Assembly: GCA_021776595.1 (NCBI GenBank)
Contig: JAJFFP010000017.1
Coordinates: 1-34,610 of the forward strand
Reading direction: 5' to 3'
Length of the DNA stretch: 34,610 nt
Source of the DNA: Robiginitomaculum sp.
GTDB taxonomy: Bacteria; Pseudomonadota; Alphaproteobacteria; Caulobacterales; Maricaulaceae
Made by a program: the position numbers and the translations under genes. How positions within the stretch are numbered: the stretch's first letter is position 1; every line of letters starts with the position of its first letter. The notes beneath the pieces were generated by a model. That model made no database searches. It was not told the DNA's origin and saw nothing but the letters and a program-made list of their open reading frames with translations. Positions 8,162 through 17,894 of the stretch are shown here, piece after piece.

Positions 8162-10084
8162 TCAGGCCCCTTGCGGCGAAGGCTTGTCGCTTGGCTTTGG
8201 TTTTTTGGGCGTCTTGGAAACCTTGGTGACGGGCACAGCGGCGGTTGGTCCTTTGGGTTTGGTCTCGTCATCGTTTTCAGGGCGTTTTAGGGGTTTACCG
8301 GCAATAAGATTGGTTATGTCCTCGCCGGAAAGGGTTTCAAACTCCAGCAGGCCTTCGGCAATGATGGTCCAGTCTTTTTTCTTACTTGTAAGAATACGAG
8401 TGGCGGTTTTCAAGCCGTCTTCCACCAGGCGTTTTACCTCGTCTTCAATCTTGCGACTGGTTTCCGGCGAAAGCGAAGACGAGCGCATGATCTGTTGGCC
8501 CAGAAATACCTCGCCCTGCTCATCGGAATAAGAAATAGGTCCCAAGGCTTCGGACAGCCCATATTGGGTAACCATGGCCCGCGCCAGTTTGGTGGCCATC
8601 TGGATGTCAGAAGCAGCCCCGGAGGTAACTTTTTCATGGCCGAACTTTTTCTCTTCGGCAACGCGCCCACCCATCAGCACCGCAAGACGTGAGGTCATTT
8701 CTTCTAGACTCATGGACAGCTTGTCGGCTTCGGGTAATTGCATGACCATGCCAAGGGCGCGCCCGCGCGGGATGATCGTGGCTTTGTGAACCGGATCGGA
8801 TGCGGGCACATTCAGTGCCACAACCGCGTGACCGGCTTCATGCCAGGCGGTGAGTTGTTTTTCTTTCTCGCTCATCACCATGGAACGCCGTTCCGGCCCC
8901 ATCATCACCTTGTCTTTGGCGTCTTCAAAATCAGCCATGGTGACCATGCGTTTATCACGTCGTGCTGCCAAAAGTGCGGCTTCATTACATAAATTGGCCA
9001 GATCGGCACCGGAAAACCCAGGGGTGCCACGGGCAATCACTTTGGGTTCCACATCATGGGCCAGGGGAATATCGCGCATATGCACTTTCAGGATTTTCTC
9101 ACGGCCAATAATGTCCGGGTTTGGCACCACCACCTGGCGGTCAAAACGGCCGGGGCGCAATAACGCCGGGTCCAGCACGTCCGGGCGATTGGTGGCCGCG
9201 ATCAGAATAATGCCTTCATTGGATTCAAAGCCATCCATCTCAACCAGGAGCTGGTTCAGGGTTTGCTCGCGCTCATCATTGCCGCCACCAAGGCCGGCAC
9301 CGCGCGAGCGACCAACGGCATCAATTTCATCAATGAAAATAATGCAGGGTGCATTCTTTTTGGCCTGCTCAAACATGTCGCGAACGCGCGAGGCACCAAC
9401 ACCGACAAACATTTCCACAAAGTCTGATCCGGAAATGGTGAAAAATGGCACACCGGCCTCACCGGCAATGGCGCGCGCCAACAGGGTCTTACCCGTCCCC
9501 GGCGGTCCGATCAGTAAGGCCCCTTTTGGAATTTTGCCACCAAGGCGCTGAAACTTGGAAGGGTCCTGAAGAAATTCAACAATTTCTTCCAGTTCTTCCT
9601 TGGCTTCATCAACGCCGGCAACATCCTTGAACGTAACCTTGCCCTGCCGTTCGGTTAGCAGCCGTGCCTTGGATTTACCAAAACCCATGGCCCCGCCTTT
9701 ACCGCCGCCCTGCATTTGGCGCATGAAGAATATCCATACGCTGACCAGCAGGAGAATGGGCAGGAAATTCATCAAAATGGAGAACAGGATACCCCGTTCC
9801 TGCGGCTTAACTGTAATGTTTACGCCGGCTTTGCGCAGCTCGGTCACCATTTGTGGATCATAGGGTGCGGTGGTGGAAAAAAACTTGCCATCATTGAATT
9901 TGCCAAACACGTTTTCGCCGCGAATGGTAACTTTCTCAATTCGTCCCGAAGCCGCCTGATCCATCATGGCAGAATAACTGATGGCATCCGCACCATTTTT
10001 GCTCGTTGTGCTTTGCACCATGTTAAACAGGGCAATAACCACCAGAATAATAACGCCCCAAAGCAGCAGGTTACGCATTGGCAT
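8162..10084 (-). CDS. ftsH: ATP-dependent zinc metalloprotease FtsH
   Basis: 640 residues, a hexameric inner-membrane AAA+ protease that extracts and degrades membrane proteins and short-lived regulators. Order: TM1 (residues 5-24), periplasmic domain (about 30-100), TM2 (about 103-123), then the cytosolic AAA+ domain. Walker A GPPGTGKT lies at 193-200, followed by Walker B IIFIDEID and an SRH with [19 protein letters not shown]. The zinc site is H415EAGH with Glu416 catalytic, and a downstream Asp in GAASDIQ. The last 35 residues are a Lys/Pro-rich tail. ATG 10084 has GAGGA about 7 bases upstream; ATG 10078 is an alternative. The 122-base gap from tilS holds a sigma32-like promoter candidate and a hairpin, so ftsH may have heat-shock control beside readthrough from tilS. 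Confidence 0.98.
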   Translation of the reverse strand: MPMRNLLLWGVIILVVIALFNMVQSTTSKNGADAISYSAMMDQAASGRIEKVTIRGENVFGKFNDGKFFSTTAPYDPQMVTELRKAGVNITVKPQERGILFSILMNFLPILLLVSVWIFFMRQMQGGGKGGAMGFGKSKARLLTERQGKVTFKDVAGVDEAKEELEEIVEFLQDPSKFQRLGGKIPKGALLIGPPGTGKTLLARAIAGEAGVPFFTISGSDFVEMFVGVGASRVRDMFEQAKKNAPCIIFIDEIDAVGRSRGAGLGGGNDEREQTLNQLLVEMDGFESNEGIILIAATNRPDVLDPALLRPGRFDRQVVVPNPDIIGREKILKVHMRDIPLAHDVEPKVIARGTPGFSGADLANLCNEAALLAARRDKRMVTMADFEDAKDKVMMGPERRSMVMSEKEKQLTAWHEAGHAVVALNVPASDPVHKATIIPRGRALGMVMQLPEADKLSMSLEEMTSRLAVLMGGRVAEEKKFGHEKVTSGAASDIQMATKLARAMVTQYGLSEALGPISYSDEQGEVFLGQQIMRSSSLSPETSRKIEDEVKRLVEDGLKTATRILTSKKKDWTIIAEGLLEFETLSGEDITNLIAGKPLKRPENDDETKPKGPTAAVPVTKVSKTPKKPKPSDKPSPQGA

Positions 10085-10104
10085 GGAAAAATCCTCAAAT
10101 TAAG

Positions 10105-10124
10105 GGCAGAGCGGCACGTCTGCC
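10105..10124 (-). other. Hairpin just upstream of the ftsH ribosome site
   Basis: A perfect 6-bp inverted repeat, GGCAGA and TCTGCC, encloses an 8-base loop and ends about 10 bases before GAGGA of ftsH. On the minus strand it is followed by CTTAATTT, too weak a T-run for a convincing terminator. It may modulate ftsH translation or mark the end of tilS transcripts. Confidence 0.4.
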
Positions 10125-10139
10125 TGATTGTTCTTTTAC

Positions 10140-10168
10140 AAGATGGGGACGAAAACACCACATGGCAA
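10140..10168 (-). promoter_or_regulatory. Candidate sigma32 (heat-shock) promoter for ftsH
   Basis: On the minus strand, CCCCATCTT (10148-10140) matches the sigma32 -10 consensus CCCCATNT. TTGCCA (10168-10163) lies 14 bases upstream as a weak -35, where TTGAAA would be ideal. The spacing fits the class, and ftsH is a known heat-shock gene in proteobacteria. The -35 mismatch keeps this tentative. Confidence 0.4.
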
Positions 10169-10206
10169 TGACTGTTTGTGCCGTAAAGCGTCACCTCGCA
10201 TCAATA

Positions 10207-11541
10207 TTACGCAGCTTTATGCCAGAAAGGGGCCAGTTTGCGCTGCCAGATGGTTTTTCCAAGAAAAACCGCCTTTCCGCTGCCGCCAAGTATGGGAGAA
10301 CTGATTTTATCTTGTTTGCTCAGGATAATCGGCACCAGTGGGCGAACGGCTGCAGGAAGGGTGCGCAAAGTCTGTCTTTCTTCTCTGGAAAGACGCTTTG
10401 CCCGGTTGCCCAATGATTCTATCCAGCCATCCACGGATGATGTGATGCAAAACCGTGCGTCAAAGATGGTGGTTTTGCCTTTCTGGCAGGCCACTTGCAA
10501 CCCTGCGCCTGCCGGACCCCTGCCAAGCACCGCGCCCGGATCGCGGCTGATGATTACGGTATCTGCCATTTTTTCCAGGCGGCATCCGGCAGACGTGAAT
10601 GGTTTTACCGCCTGTTGCGTCAATAGAGCCATGATCTTTTGGGTGGTCATGGCGGTGGGTGGGTGGCCCTGATGACCTGCCATGCTTTGCAAGAGTGCCG
10701 CCAGTGCCAGATGGCATACGGCGGTATCGCACGTTGTCAGGGCGGGGATCTGCACGACCGCGTACCCGGCAGGAAAAAGTTGTGCGCTGGTTTTTAGTAA
10801 AGCCCGCGCTTTTTCTCGCCGGCAATGCTCCACCTGTCCCAGTAATTGCACGGACTGGCCAAGGCGTTCCTTTGGTAACCCAGCCGCATGCAGGCGCGCC
10901 AGTTTGTTTCGGACGCGCACTCTGGCATAATGAGGGTTTTCGTTTGAAGGGTCATCAATCCACGAAAGATCGCGGGCCAACAACCATTTTCTTAATGCCT
11001 CTCTTCGTATGCCCAACAAGGGTCTGGCCAGCCATAAATCGCTCCCTTCCGGCCAAAGGGGATAAGGTGAGAGGGCGCTCATGGCAGCAAGGCCATGCGC
11101 CATAGACCAACGGTCCAGGCGCAGGGCAAAGGTTTCCTCCTGATCATCAGAAGTGTGCGCCAGCAACAATAAAGTGGCTTTGATCTCATGACAGGCCTCG
11201 GCCAAAAGGGCATAGCGGGCCTTTCGTGCATGGCTTTGCCCGCCCTTTGGCTGCAACCAGCGTAAAATATGTGGCCTGGCCCCCAACGCTTTTGCCTGCG
11301 ATGCAGCCAGAATAGCTTCTTTCGTCGATTCCGGGCGCAGGCCGTGATCGACAATCAAGGCATGCACCTTTCGGGACGGAAATTGTGCGCAAGCCAATGC
11401 CAGGAGCGCAAGCGAATCGCCGCCACCCGAATAGGCAATGGCCAGCGGCCCGTGCTCGCCAAGAGGCAAAGCGGACATGGCATTTATAAAGACCGTTTCT
11501 GGTGAATAATGGGGGTGGTCCATCATGGATGGACCGGTCAT
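10207..11541 (-). CDS. tilS: tRNA(Ile)-lysidine synthetase
   Basis: 444 residues. Modifies C34 of the CAU-anticodon tRNA-Ile with lysine and ATP, changing both codon and aminoacylation identity. The N-terminal N-type ATP pyrophosphatase domain carries the PP-loop SGGGDS near residue 40. VHALIVDHGLRPES, LLLLAHTSDDQEETFALRL, ARPLLGIRR and DPSNENPHYARVRVRN also fit. The C-terminal third is divergent, as is common in the family. ATG 11541 is chosen: its ATGA overlaps the cpoB stop by four bases. An in-frame GTG six bases earlier (11547) is possible. Between cpoB and ftsH is its normal alphaproteobacterial position. Confidence 0.95.
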   Translation of the reverse strand: MTGPSMMDHPHYSPETVFINAMSALPLGEHGPLAIAYSGGGDSLALLALACAQFPSRKVHALIVDHGLRPESTKEAILAASQAKALGARPHILRWLQPKGGQSHARKARYALLAEACHEIKATLLLLAHTSDDQEETFALRLDRWSMAHGLAAMSALSPYPLWPEGSDLWLARPLLGIRREALRKWLLARDLSWIDDPSNENPHYARVRVRNKLARLHAAGLPKERLGQSVQLLGQVEHCRREKARALLKTSAQLFPAGYAVVQIPALTTCDTAVCHLALAALLQSMAGHQGHPPTAMTTQKIMALLTQQAVKPFTSAGCRLEKMADTVIISRDPGAVLGRGPAGAGLQVACQKGKTTIFDARFCITSSVDGWIESLGNRAKRLSREERQTLRTLPAAVRPLVPIILSKQDKISSPILGGSGKAVFLGKTIWQRKLAPFWHKAA

Positions 11542-12347
11542 GAGCACCCGGCGCGAGCGCGCTCTATTTTGGCACGCGCCCGCACCCCGGCGGCGGCCTT
11601 GGGATATTGCGCCGGAAAGGCTTTTAGCGCCCGGCAGGCTTCTTCCTGATCGCCTAATGCGAATAGCGCTGCGCCCAGCTTGACCATGGCTTCAGGTGCC
11701 TTGGAGCCTTTTGGGAAACGCTTTAGCGTCTCAATATAGGCATTGGTAGCGCTGCGAAAATCACCCTGAACCGCATTAATTTCTCCCAGCCAAAATAACG
11801 CTGGTCCGGCAAGCGGATCATCGCCATAACTGGTAATAAAGCCTTCAAAGGCGGCCCGCGCCTGATCGAAATATCCCTGTTCAAGAAATGCCTTGGCCTC
11901 GTCATAAGCGGTTTTAGCCTCCAGTGCATAGGCATCACTAACCGGGGCATTGCCATTAAGGGCCTGTTCTTCGCGCACCGGTCCGCCTTCCCCGGTGAGC
12001 ATACGGCCAAGGGCTGCGTTGGCCTGTCTGGCCGCAGTACGGGCCTCTTGCACGTCCTTGCTTAAAATATCGAAGGCCCGTTGCAGGGCGATCAGTTCAT
12101 CGCGGCGTTTGCGGTTTTCAAACTCAAGGCGCTCGGTGGTGCCGGTTTGGCTGCGTAACTGGCTTTCCAAATCATCCAGCCGTTCCTGCATCTGCACCGC
12201 CGCCGGCATACGCCCTTCCAGCATTTCCACCCTTTTCTGCACTGCATCCAGACGGGCGGCAATTTCTTTTTTGGATTCAGCCGCACGGGCAGGCATGGAA
12301 ACACCCGCCAGAAATGAGATCAGCACAAGGGAAGTAATAAGGCGCAT
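11538..12347 (-). CDS. cpoB: Periplasmic Tol-Pal accessory protein CpoB (YbgF)
   Basis: 269 residues. In E. coli, CpoB links the Tol-Pal machine to peptidoglycan synthesis during constriction. Order: signal peptide (MRLITSLVLISFLAGVSMPARA), a coiled coil from about 25 to 110 rich in heptads and charged residues, a linker, then TPR repeats from about 145 (TAYDEAKAFLEQGYFDQA, GPALFWLGEINAVQGDF, EAMVKLGAALFALGDQEEA). It ends in a Lys/Arg-rich helix with a C-terminal Cys-Ser. It sits after pal across 68 bases that contain the palindrome TGGTTTATAACCA (12399-12411), of unknown role. Its stop overlaps the tilS start. Confidence 0.93.
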   Translation of the reverse strand: MRLITSLVLISFLAGVSMPARAAESKKEIAARLDAVQKRVEMLEGRMPAAVQMQERLDDLESQLRSQTGTTERLEFENRKRRDELIALQRAFDILSKDVQEARTAARQANAALGRMLTGEGGPVREEQALNGNAPVSDAYALEAKTAYDEAKAFLEQGYFDQARAAFEGFITSYGDDPLAGPALFWLGEINAVQGDFRSATNAYIETLKRFPKGSKAPEAMVKLGAALFALGDQEEACRALKAFPAQYPKAAAGVRARAKIERARAGCS

Positions 12348-12415
12348 AACAGGCGCAGCCTTTCAGGTTAAAACGGCAAAATCATGGCACAGTTAAGGTG
12401 GTTTATAACCAGAGC

Positions 12416-12943
12416 TTAGCTGACGGCACCGGATACAATACCCGTATGGGCATTACGGTTTTTCGCCCAGGCCCGCTCATTTGAGCGACCATCAATCGGG
12501 CGTTCCTTGCCGTAGGATATGGTCGAGATGCGCGATGGAGAAACCCCAAGGCTGACCAGATAATCCCGTGCAGCACTGGCGCGGCGGGCACCAAGAGCCA
12601 GATTGTATTCGCGGGTGCCCCGTTCATCGCAATTGCCGTCAATGAGGATGCGGGTATTGCGATAACGGTTCAGCCATTGTGCCTGTTTGGAAAGCACAGC
12701 ACGGGCCTCATGGCTTAATTGTGCGGCGTTATAGGCAAAATAAACCCGATCCCCGGCCATTTTCTGAAACTCGGCAATCGAGCCCGGAACCGGTGGTAAC
12801 GGAGTCATATGACCGGAAGGGGTTGGCGTATGACGCGTTGGCCCAGGTTCAGGCGCCGGTTGCGGTGCTGGCTCTGCTGGCGGCGTCGATGCACAGGCAG
12901 AAATGAACAATAGTGCGGTAAGCGAAACAAAAGCGGATTTCAT
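12416..12943 (-). CDS. pal: Peptidoglycan-associated lipoprotein Pal
   Basis: 175 residues. An outer-membrane lipoprotein that binds peptidoglycan and is recycled to division sites by the Tol motor. The signal peptide ends in the lipobox ISAC, making Cys17 the lipidated residue. A Pro/Ala/Glu-rich linker follows (about 20-50), then the OmpA-like domain with VYFAYNAAQLS, ILIDGNCDERGTREYN, LGARRASAARDYLVSLG, ISYGKERP and ERAWAKNRNAH. The family usually has ...NRR near the end; here it is NRN, and the protein continues with a short GIVSGAVS tail. tolB lies 85 bases upstream and cpoB downstream. Confidence 0.96.
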   Translation of the reverse strand: MKSAFVSLTALLFISACASTPPAEPAPQPAPEPGPTRHTPTPSGHMTPLPPVPGSIAEFQKMAGDRVYFAYNAAQLSHEARAVLSKQAQWLNRYRNTRILIDGNCDERGTREYNLALGARRASAARDYLVSLGVSPSRISTISYGKERPIDGRSNERAWAKNRNAHTGIVSGAVS

Positions 12944-13028
12944 GTTCTTTGGTCCTCGTGTAAAACCTGAATGTCAAATCGTGTCCGGCAAAGCCCCGCA
13001 CAGATCACAGGCACTCTATCACGAATGA

Positions 13029-14324
13029 TTATTGTATCAAGGGTGACCAGGCGGGGTCCGATGCGTCCCCCGGTGTTGGCACCTGTCGTAAATTGGCACC
13101 GGTCAGGTCAATACTCCAGATATGGGGCCCGGCACCGGGGCGCGGCTCGCGGGTAAACATCAATACCCGGCCATTGGGTGACCAGGTTGGCCCCTCATCC
13201 AGATAAGATGTGGTCAGTATGCGCTCTACATCGCCTTCGGGGCGCATAACACCAATATGAAATTTACGGTTCAGGCTTTTGGTAAAGGCAATTAAATCCC
13301 CGCGCGGGGACCAGACCGGCGCACTGTAATTGCCTTTGCCAAAGCTGATGCGGTGGATACCAGAACCATCGGCGTTCATCATATAAAGCTGCGGCGAGCC
13401 ACCACGATCTGAATTAAACACAATGCGCGAGCCATCCGGGGAAAAGGAAGGCGAAGTATCAATGGCCGGAGAATTGGTCAGGCGCTGGCGCTGGCGGGTG
13501 CGCAAATCCATCACCCACACATCAGAGTTACCACCCTGCACCAAACTCATAATCACTTTGGTGCCATCGGGAGAAAAACGTGGCGCAAAGGTCATGCCCG
13601 GAAAATCCCCCAGCACTTCCTGGCGCCCTGTTTCAATGTTGAACAGAAACACCGACGGGGTGCGCGAAGCATAGGACATATAGGTGATCTGTTGCGCCGT
13701 TGGTGAGAAACGCGGGGTCAGCACAGTGTATTTGCCGGAAGTTAAAAACGTGGGGTTGGCCCCGTCCTGATCCATAATGGCAAGACGTTTTACCCGATCG
13801 GTTTTGGGCCCGGATTCGGCGGTAAAGACAATGCGTGTGTCAAAATACCCGGTTTCCCCGGTCAGTTTCTGGTAAATAACATCGGATATTTTATTGCCAA
13901 TACGCCGCCAGTTTTCCGGTGTGGTGGCCAATTGCAGGCCGACAAGCTGTGTTTGATCCAGCACATCCCAGAGGCGAAACTCGATGCGCATCCGGTTGTC
14001 GCTTTCCATCACCAGACGACCGGACAGCAAGGCATCGGCCTTGATAATCCGCCAATCGGCAAAGCGCGGCTGCACATTGATATTGCTCTGGTGTTCGATA
14101 AATGAGGCTGGGTCCAGGGGGCGAAACAAACCCGACCGCTCCAGATTGGCGCGCACCAGTTCGGCAATTTGCGCCCCCACCTGACGCTCCGGATCGCTGG
14201 CCCCGACAAAATCTGGTATGGCGATGGGCATGGGGTCAAGGTGACCTTTGGAGATGTCGATCTCCAATCGTGCCCAGGCTGGCAGGGCAATGGCCATCAG
14301 TGCAAGAGCAAAAATTATGCGCAT
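13029..14324 (-). CDS. tolB: Tol-Pal system beta-propeller protein TolB
   Basis: About 431 residues, periplasmic, binds Pal and is displaced by TolA. After the signal peptide [18 protein letters not shown] come the TolB N-terminal domain ([20 protein letters not shown]) and a six-bladed propeller. The propeller shows repeated blades such as [37 protein letters not shown] and [12 protein letters not shown]. Several starts are possible: ATG 14324 begins the signal peptide with AGGA 6 bases upstream, while ATGs at 14345, 14342 and 14339 would add seven to five residues, with GGTGAG just ahead of them. The tolA stop lies only a few bases upstream of those ATGs, so coupling is likely either way. 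Confidence 0.96.
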   Translation of the reverse strand: MRIIFALALMAIALPAWARLEIDISKGHLDPMPIAIPDFVGASDPERQVGAQIAELVRANLERSGLFRPLDPASFIEHQSNINVQPRFADWRIIKADALLSGRLVMESDNRMRIEFRLWDVLDQTQLVGLQLATTPENWRRIGNKISDVIYQKLTGETGYFDTRIVFTAESGPKTDRVKRLAIMDQDGANPTFLTSGKYTVLTPRFSPTAQQITYMSYASRTPSVFLFNIETGRQEVLGDFPGMTFAPRFSPDGTKVIMSLVQGGNSDVWVMDLRTRQRQRLTNSPAIDTSPSFSPDGSRIVFNSDRGGSPQLYMMNADGSGIHRISFGKGNYSAPVWSPRGDLIAFTKSLNRKFHIGVMRPEGDVERILTTSYLDEGPTWSPNGRVLMFTREPRPGAGPHIWSIDLTGANLRQVPTPGDASDPAWSPLIQ

Positions 14325-14351
14325 GGGTTTTCCTGTCATCATCATCTCACC

Positions 14352-15155
14352 TTAATTTCCTAACACATCAACGGCGCTGAAGTGCATTATTGTTTCACGC
14401 CATTGTGCATATTTATCCGGCGGCAGTTTATAGGGCTGGCACTTTAATACAGCCCGGCGGGCATTGTCAGCCGCCGCTTGCCAGAATGGATCGCCAGAGC
14501 GGTTAATCTGGGCACGGTTCATCACTTCTGGTGCCGCGCTAAGGCTGCCATCGGGGTTCAGGTGCGCGCGAATGGTCACTTTCAGTTTTTCCGGATAAGG
14601 CGCATCCAGTGGCGCTCGCCAACAGCGATACATCTGCGCGCGCAATAGATCAATTTCATTGGCGGTCATATCATTACCCTCACCAAAAGCGGCGCGGGCA
14701 CGCTGGTCCTCATTGTGGTCTGCGGCTTCTTTTGGTGCACTTTTCGCCAGCTTGGATTCAAGACGGGCCAGATCAAAAACCGGGGCTTTAGGCTTTCTTT
14801 TTTTGCGCGGGTTGGCCTGTGTTCTGGGCTTTGGCTTAGGCGTGGTTTCGACCTTGACCGGTTTTGGCTCTGGTTTTGGGTCAGGGGTGGGCGGCACCGC
14901 AATGGCTTCGGGCTCAGGTTCCGGCTCCGGCTCATTCTTGGGTGGGGTTATCAGCGGCTCCGGGTCATCAGGTTTTATTTCTTCGGGTTTTGGTTCATTG
15001 GCGCGAATATTACTGGTTTCGGCAAGGGTAATCAGTTCAACAGGAACAATATCGGGGGTGTCAAAGGCCGTCAGCTTGGGAGAGGGCAGCACCATCAACC
15101 CGGCGGCGATCAGCCCGCCGTGCAGCACCAGTGATATGGGAAGACCAAAGCGCAT
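14352..15155 (-). CDS. tolA: TolA-like envelope-spanning protein
   Basis: 267 residues, shorter than E. coli TolA (about 420). It links the TolQR motor to TolB-Pal. One N-terminal membrane anchor (about 5-24, ISLVLHGGLIAAGLMVL) is followed by a Pro/Glu/Lys-rich rod, about residues 50-125, with EPEPEPE and PKPEPKP runs. A basic patch (NPRKKRKPKAP) precedes a C-terminal globular domain holding YRCWRAP and KVTIRAHLNPDGSLS, typical of the alphaproteobacterial TolA/TonB-like C-terminus. The two Cys residues in that domain may form a disulfide. The call depends on domain layout and position after tolQR, because TolA sequence is poorly conserved. Confidence 0.93.
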   Translation of the reverse strand: MRFGLPISLVLHGGLIAAGLMVLPSPKLTAFDTPDIVPVELITLAETSNIRANEPKPEEIKPDDPEPLITPPKNEPEPEPEPEAIAVPPTPDPKPEPKPVKVETTPKPKPRTQANPRKKRKPKAPVFDLARLESKLAKSAPKEAADHNEDQRARAAFGEGNDMTANEIDLLRAQMYRCWRAPLDAPYPEKLKVTIRAHLNPDGSLSAAPEVMNRAQINRSGDPFWQAAADNARRAVLKCQPYKLPPDKYAQWRETIMHFSAVDVLGN

Positions 15156-15157
15156 AT

Positions 15158-15598
15158 TTATTGTGATAACGGATCAGTAACCAGGCCGATATTGGTAAAA
15201 CCGGCGGCATGGATACGTGCCATCACCTTCATCACTTCGCCATAATCGGTGTTTTCATCAGCACGCAGGAAAATTCGTTCCTCATAGCCATTACCGGCGA
15301 TGGCCGTAAGGCGTGGCACCAGCGCATCCAGCTCGATGGGGCTTTCCTGTAAAAATACACTGCCATCATTTTGCACCGTGATGGTCAAAGGCTCGCTCTG
15401 CGCGTTCATTGAGCGCGCATCGGTTTTTGGCAGATCCACCGGAACCCCAACGGTCAGTAAAGGCGCGGTAATCATAAAAACGATCAGCAGCACCAGCATA
15501 ACATCCACCATGGGGGTGACGTTGATCTCGGCGCGGGGGCGGTATCGCTGGCCCCTGCGCCGGCCTGATCCACTTAGGGCGGTTAGGGTAACAGCCAT
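15158..15598 (-). CDS. tolR: Tol-Pal system proton-channel subunit TolR
   Basis: 146 residues of the ExbD/TolR family, inner membrane with one helix. The basic N-terminus (SGSGRRRGQRYRPRAEINVTP) leads into MVDVMLVLLIVFMITAPLL, whose Asp is the conserved proton-path residue. The periplasmic domain follows, with GVPVDLPKT and FLRADENTDYGEVMKVMARIH. It works with TolQ to convert proton flow into TolA motion. Its ATG overlaps the tolQ stop by one base (TAATG), and tolA begins two bases after its stop, so the three are clearly one coupled unit. Confidence 0.96.
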   Translation of the reverse strand: MAVTLTALSGSGRRRGQRYRPRAEINVTPMVDVMLVLLIVFMITAPLLTVGVPVDLPKTDARSMNAQSEPLTITVQNDGSVFLQESPIELDALVPRLTAIAGNGYEERIFLRADENTDYGEVMKVMARIHAAGFTNIGLVTDPLSQ

Positions 15599-16308
15599 TA
15601 TTTACCTCCCGCAATGCGGCGTGAGAAAATAGCCGATAACTCATCGGCAAAGCCCTCAAGACGTGTGGCGTAACTGGCAGTGTCTGCCGAAAACTTGTTA
15701 TAAAAAATTACCGCAGGCACGGCCGCCAGCAAACCCAGCGCCGTAGCAAAAAGAGCTTCGGCAATACCGGGGGCCACCACCGACAAATTCGTATCATTCG
15801 AAGCGGCAATGGCGCGAAATGAATTCATAATCCCCCAGACCGTGCCAAAAAGACCGATAAATGGCGAGGCCGAAGCAATGCTGGCCAATATGCCAAGACC
15901 GCGTTCTGCCCGGCTTAATTCGCGCGAAACAGTCAGGGCCATCACCCGGTCAATACGTTCTTTTAAGGACACAATCTGTAAATCAGATTCGATATTACCG
16001 CGTCCATTAGTCCATTCGCGCATGGCCGAAATAAACACCCTTTCCATGGGGTCGCGGCTATGTTCGTCCATATTCTTATACATTTCATCCAGTGACCGCC
16101 CGGACCAGAATGCGCGCTCAAAACGCTTGGCCCTGCTGCGTAAATTCATAAATCCAAATTGGCGATCTACAATGACGGTCCATGACCAGATGGAGGCAAA
16201 AACCAGTATGGCCATTACCGCCTTGACCACCAGGTCAGCGCGTAAAAACAGGGACAGGAATGAAAAATCAGTATCTGCCTGGGCAATTAAAGCGAGTGAA
16301 ATATCCAT
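15598..16308 (-). CDS. tolQ: Tol-Pal system subunit TolQ
   Basis: 236 residues of the MotA/TolQ/ExbB family, three membrane helices. The first is near residues 30-50 (VVKAVMAILVFASIWSWTVIV). The second lies around LGILASIASASPFIGLFGTVWG and the third around GIAEALFATALGLLAAVPAVIFYN; these match the family signature. It forms the proton channel with TolR. The 96-base gap from ybgC has a weak promoter candidate (listed separately), suggesting tol genes may be transcribed partly on their own. ybgC-tolQ-tolR-tolA is the standard gene order. Confidence 0.97.
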   Translation of the reverse strand: MDISLALIAQADTDFSFLSLFLRADLVVKAVMAILVFASIWSWTVIVDRQFGFMNLRSRAKRFERAFWSGRSLDEMYKNMDEHSRDPMERVFISAMREWTNGRGNIESDLQIVSLKERIDRVMALTVSRELSRAERGLGILASIASASPFIGLFGTVWGIMNSFRAIAASNDTNLSVVAPGIAEALFATALGLLAAVPAVIFYNKFSADTASYATRLEGFADELSAIFSRRIAGGK

Positions 16309-16367
16309 GCGTATCCTCTTGGGTTATCAGGTGCGGCACAAGCCTTGGTCAGGACTTAGGCCAACGG

Positions 16368-16396
16368 ACCTTAAAAGTGAGTTGAGATTGTGACAA
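16368..16396 (-). promoter_or_regulatory. Weak promoter candidate before tolQ
   Basis: On the minus strand, TTGTCA (16396-16391) is followed after 17 bases by TAAGGT (16373-16368). The -35 is good and the -10 poor. It sits in the 96-base ybgC-tolQ gap, the only gap of that size between ruvC and tolA. Confidence 0.22.
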
Positions 16397-16404
16397 TTTT
16401 ACGG

Positions 16405-16848
16405 TCAATTTCCATGCAGGAAAGGGGCCAGTTGATCTCGCAGCGCTTTGGGCAGACGTTTTGGCTTGCCATCAAGACCGATGCAGGCAATTTGCACTTC
16501 GGCACTGATCAGCACATCCGCCCCGGTTACAATCTGCTGGTGGGCAAAAATACGCGCGCCGCGCGCCTCGGTAAAACGGGTTTGCACGTCCAGTATATCA
16601 TCTATACGGGCAGGGCGGATAAAATCGATCTGCATACGACGCACGGCAAAGGCCAGCGGGGTGTCCCCTTGTAGAAGGGCGCTATGGCCAATCCCGGAAA
16701 GACGTAAATATTCCGTCCGGCCGCGTTCCATAAATCGCAAATACGAGGCATGATAAACCAGGCCGGAAAAATCTGTGTCCTCATAATAAATCCGCACCGG
16801 CAAATGGTGTGTCTGATCGGTAAAATGCGGCGCAGGCAGCGCGCTCAT
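16405..16848 (-). CDS. ybgC: YbgC/Pal-system-associated acyl-CoA thioesterase
   Basis: 147 residues, hotdog fold. The 4HBT-family signature [22 protein letters not shown] (Asp26 catalytic) is intact, followed by [18 protein letters not shown]. Family members hydrolyse acyl-CoA or acyl-ACP thioesters and may act in phospholipid metabolism at the Tol-Pal complex. The start ATG 16848 overlaps the ruvB stop by four bases (ATGA). It begins the ybgC-tol-pal cluster, but in this genome it is translationally tied to ruvCAB. Confidence 0.95.
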   Translation of the reverse strand: MSALPAPHFTDQTHHLPVRIYYEDTDFSGLVYHASYLRFMERGRTEYLRLSGIGHSALLQGDTPLAFAVRRMQIDFIRPARIDDILDVQTRFTEARGARIFAHQQIVTGADVLISAEVQIACIGLDGKPKRLPKALRDQLAPFLHGN

Positions 16849-17894
16849 TTATCACCACCAAAGAGATCATCAACCTCGCCCATGGTCGGTGGTTCCATAA
16901 TTCCCAAATGCTCGTAGGCGCGCCCCGTCGCTACGCGGCCACGGGGGGTGCGCTGGATAAATCCCTGCTGGATGAGAAACGGCTCGATCACTTCTTCCAG
17001 CGCATCACGGGCTTCGGACAGTGATGCCGCCAGCGTATCAAGGCCCACCGGCAGGCCGGCGAATTTTTCGGTCAGGGCATAAAGGTAGCGCCGGTCCTGC
17101 GCATCCAGCCCCAGCGTGTCCACTTCCAGACGCTTTAGCGCCATATCGGCAAACCCGGCACTGATTTTCCCTTCGCTTTGTGCATCGGCAAAATCACGCA
17201 CCCGGCGCAGCAAACGCCCGGCCACGCGCGGTGTGCCCCGTGCCCGGCGGGCAATTTCATGGGCCCCATCCTCGCTAAGGTTTGCACCAAGTTTACGGGC
17301 GGCGCGCTGCACGATCTGCGTCAGTTCCACCACCTGATAAAAGTCCAGCCGCAGCGGCACCCCAAAACGATCTCGCAAAGGGGTTGCCAGCAATCCGGCG
17401 CGGGTGGTCGCCCCGATCAGGGTAAAGGGGGAGAGGTCGATTTTAATGGTGCGCGCCGATGGGCCTTCGCCAATAATCAGGTCCAGCTCAAAATCCTCCA
17501 TGGCCGGATAAAGGATTTCCTCCACATGGGGCGCAAGGCGGTGAATTTCATCAATAAACAGCACATCGCGCGGTTCCAGATTGGTCAATATTGCCGCCAG
17601 ATCCCCGGCTTTGGCAATGACGGGTCCGGAGGTGGAACGAAAATTAACCCCCAATTCCCGCGAGACAATATTGGCCAGAGTAGTCTTGCCAAGCCCCGGT
17701 GGTCCCGACAGTAAAACATGGTCCAGCGCTTCATCGCGCCCTTTGGCGGCCTGCACAAAAATTTTCAAATTTTCCACCAACGCGCCTTGCCCGACAAAGC
17801 TGTCAAAACTTTGCGGGCGCAGGGCCTTGTCGCGCCCGTCATCGCCCTGGACCTGTGCGGAGATTACCCGCGCATCATTGTTGTCCTCGCTCAT
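16845..17894 (-). CDS. ruvB: Holliday junction branch-migration ATPase RuvB
   Basis: 349 residues, AAA+ hexamer that drives branch migration with RuvA. Signatures are [12 protein letters not shown], Walker [10 protein letters not shown], Walker [10 protein letters not shown], the RuvA-contacting hairpin region ([28 protein letters not shown]), sensor residues near TPLRDRFG, and a C-terminal winged helix with [16 protein letters not shown]. Length is normal. The start overlaps ruvA by four bases and the stop overlaps ybgC by four, so all three are coupled. Confidence 0.98.
   Translation of the reverse strand: MSEDNNDARVISAQVQGDDGRDKALRPQSFDSFVGQGALVENLKIFVQAAKGRDEALDHVLLSGPPGLGKTTLANIVSRELGVNFRSTSGPVIAKAGDLAAILTNLEPRDVLFIDEIHRLAPHVEEILYPAMEDFELDLIIGEGPSARTIKIDLSPFTLIGATTRAGLLATPLRDRFGVPLRLDFYQVVELTQIVQRAARKLGANLSEDGAHEIARRARGTPRVAGRLLRRVRDFADAQSEGKISAGFADMALKRLEVDTLGLDAQDRRYLYALTEKFAGLPVGLDTLAASLSEARDALEEVIEPFLIQQGFIQRTPRGRVATGRAYEHLGIMEPPTMGEVDDLFGGDK

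Noticed and set aside
8850..9551. A 233-codon open frame on the plus strand opposite ftsH
   Set aside because: It is antisense to a highly conserved coding region, has Ser/Arg-rich composition typical of shadow frames and no recognisable domain or ribosome site.
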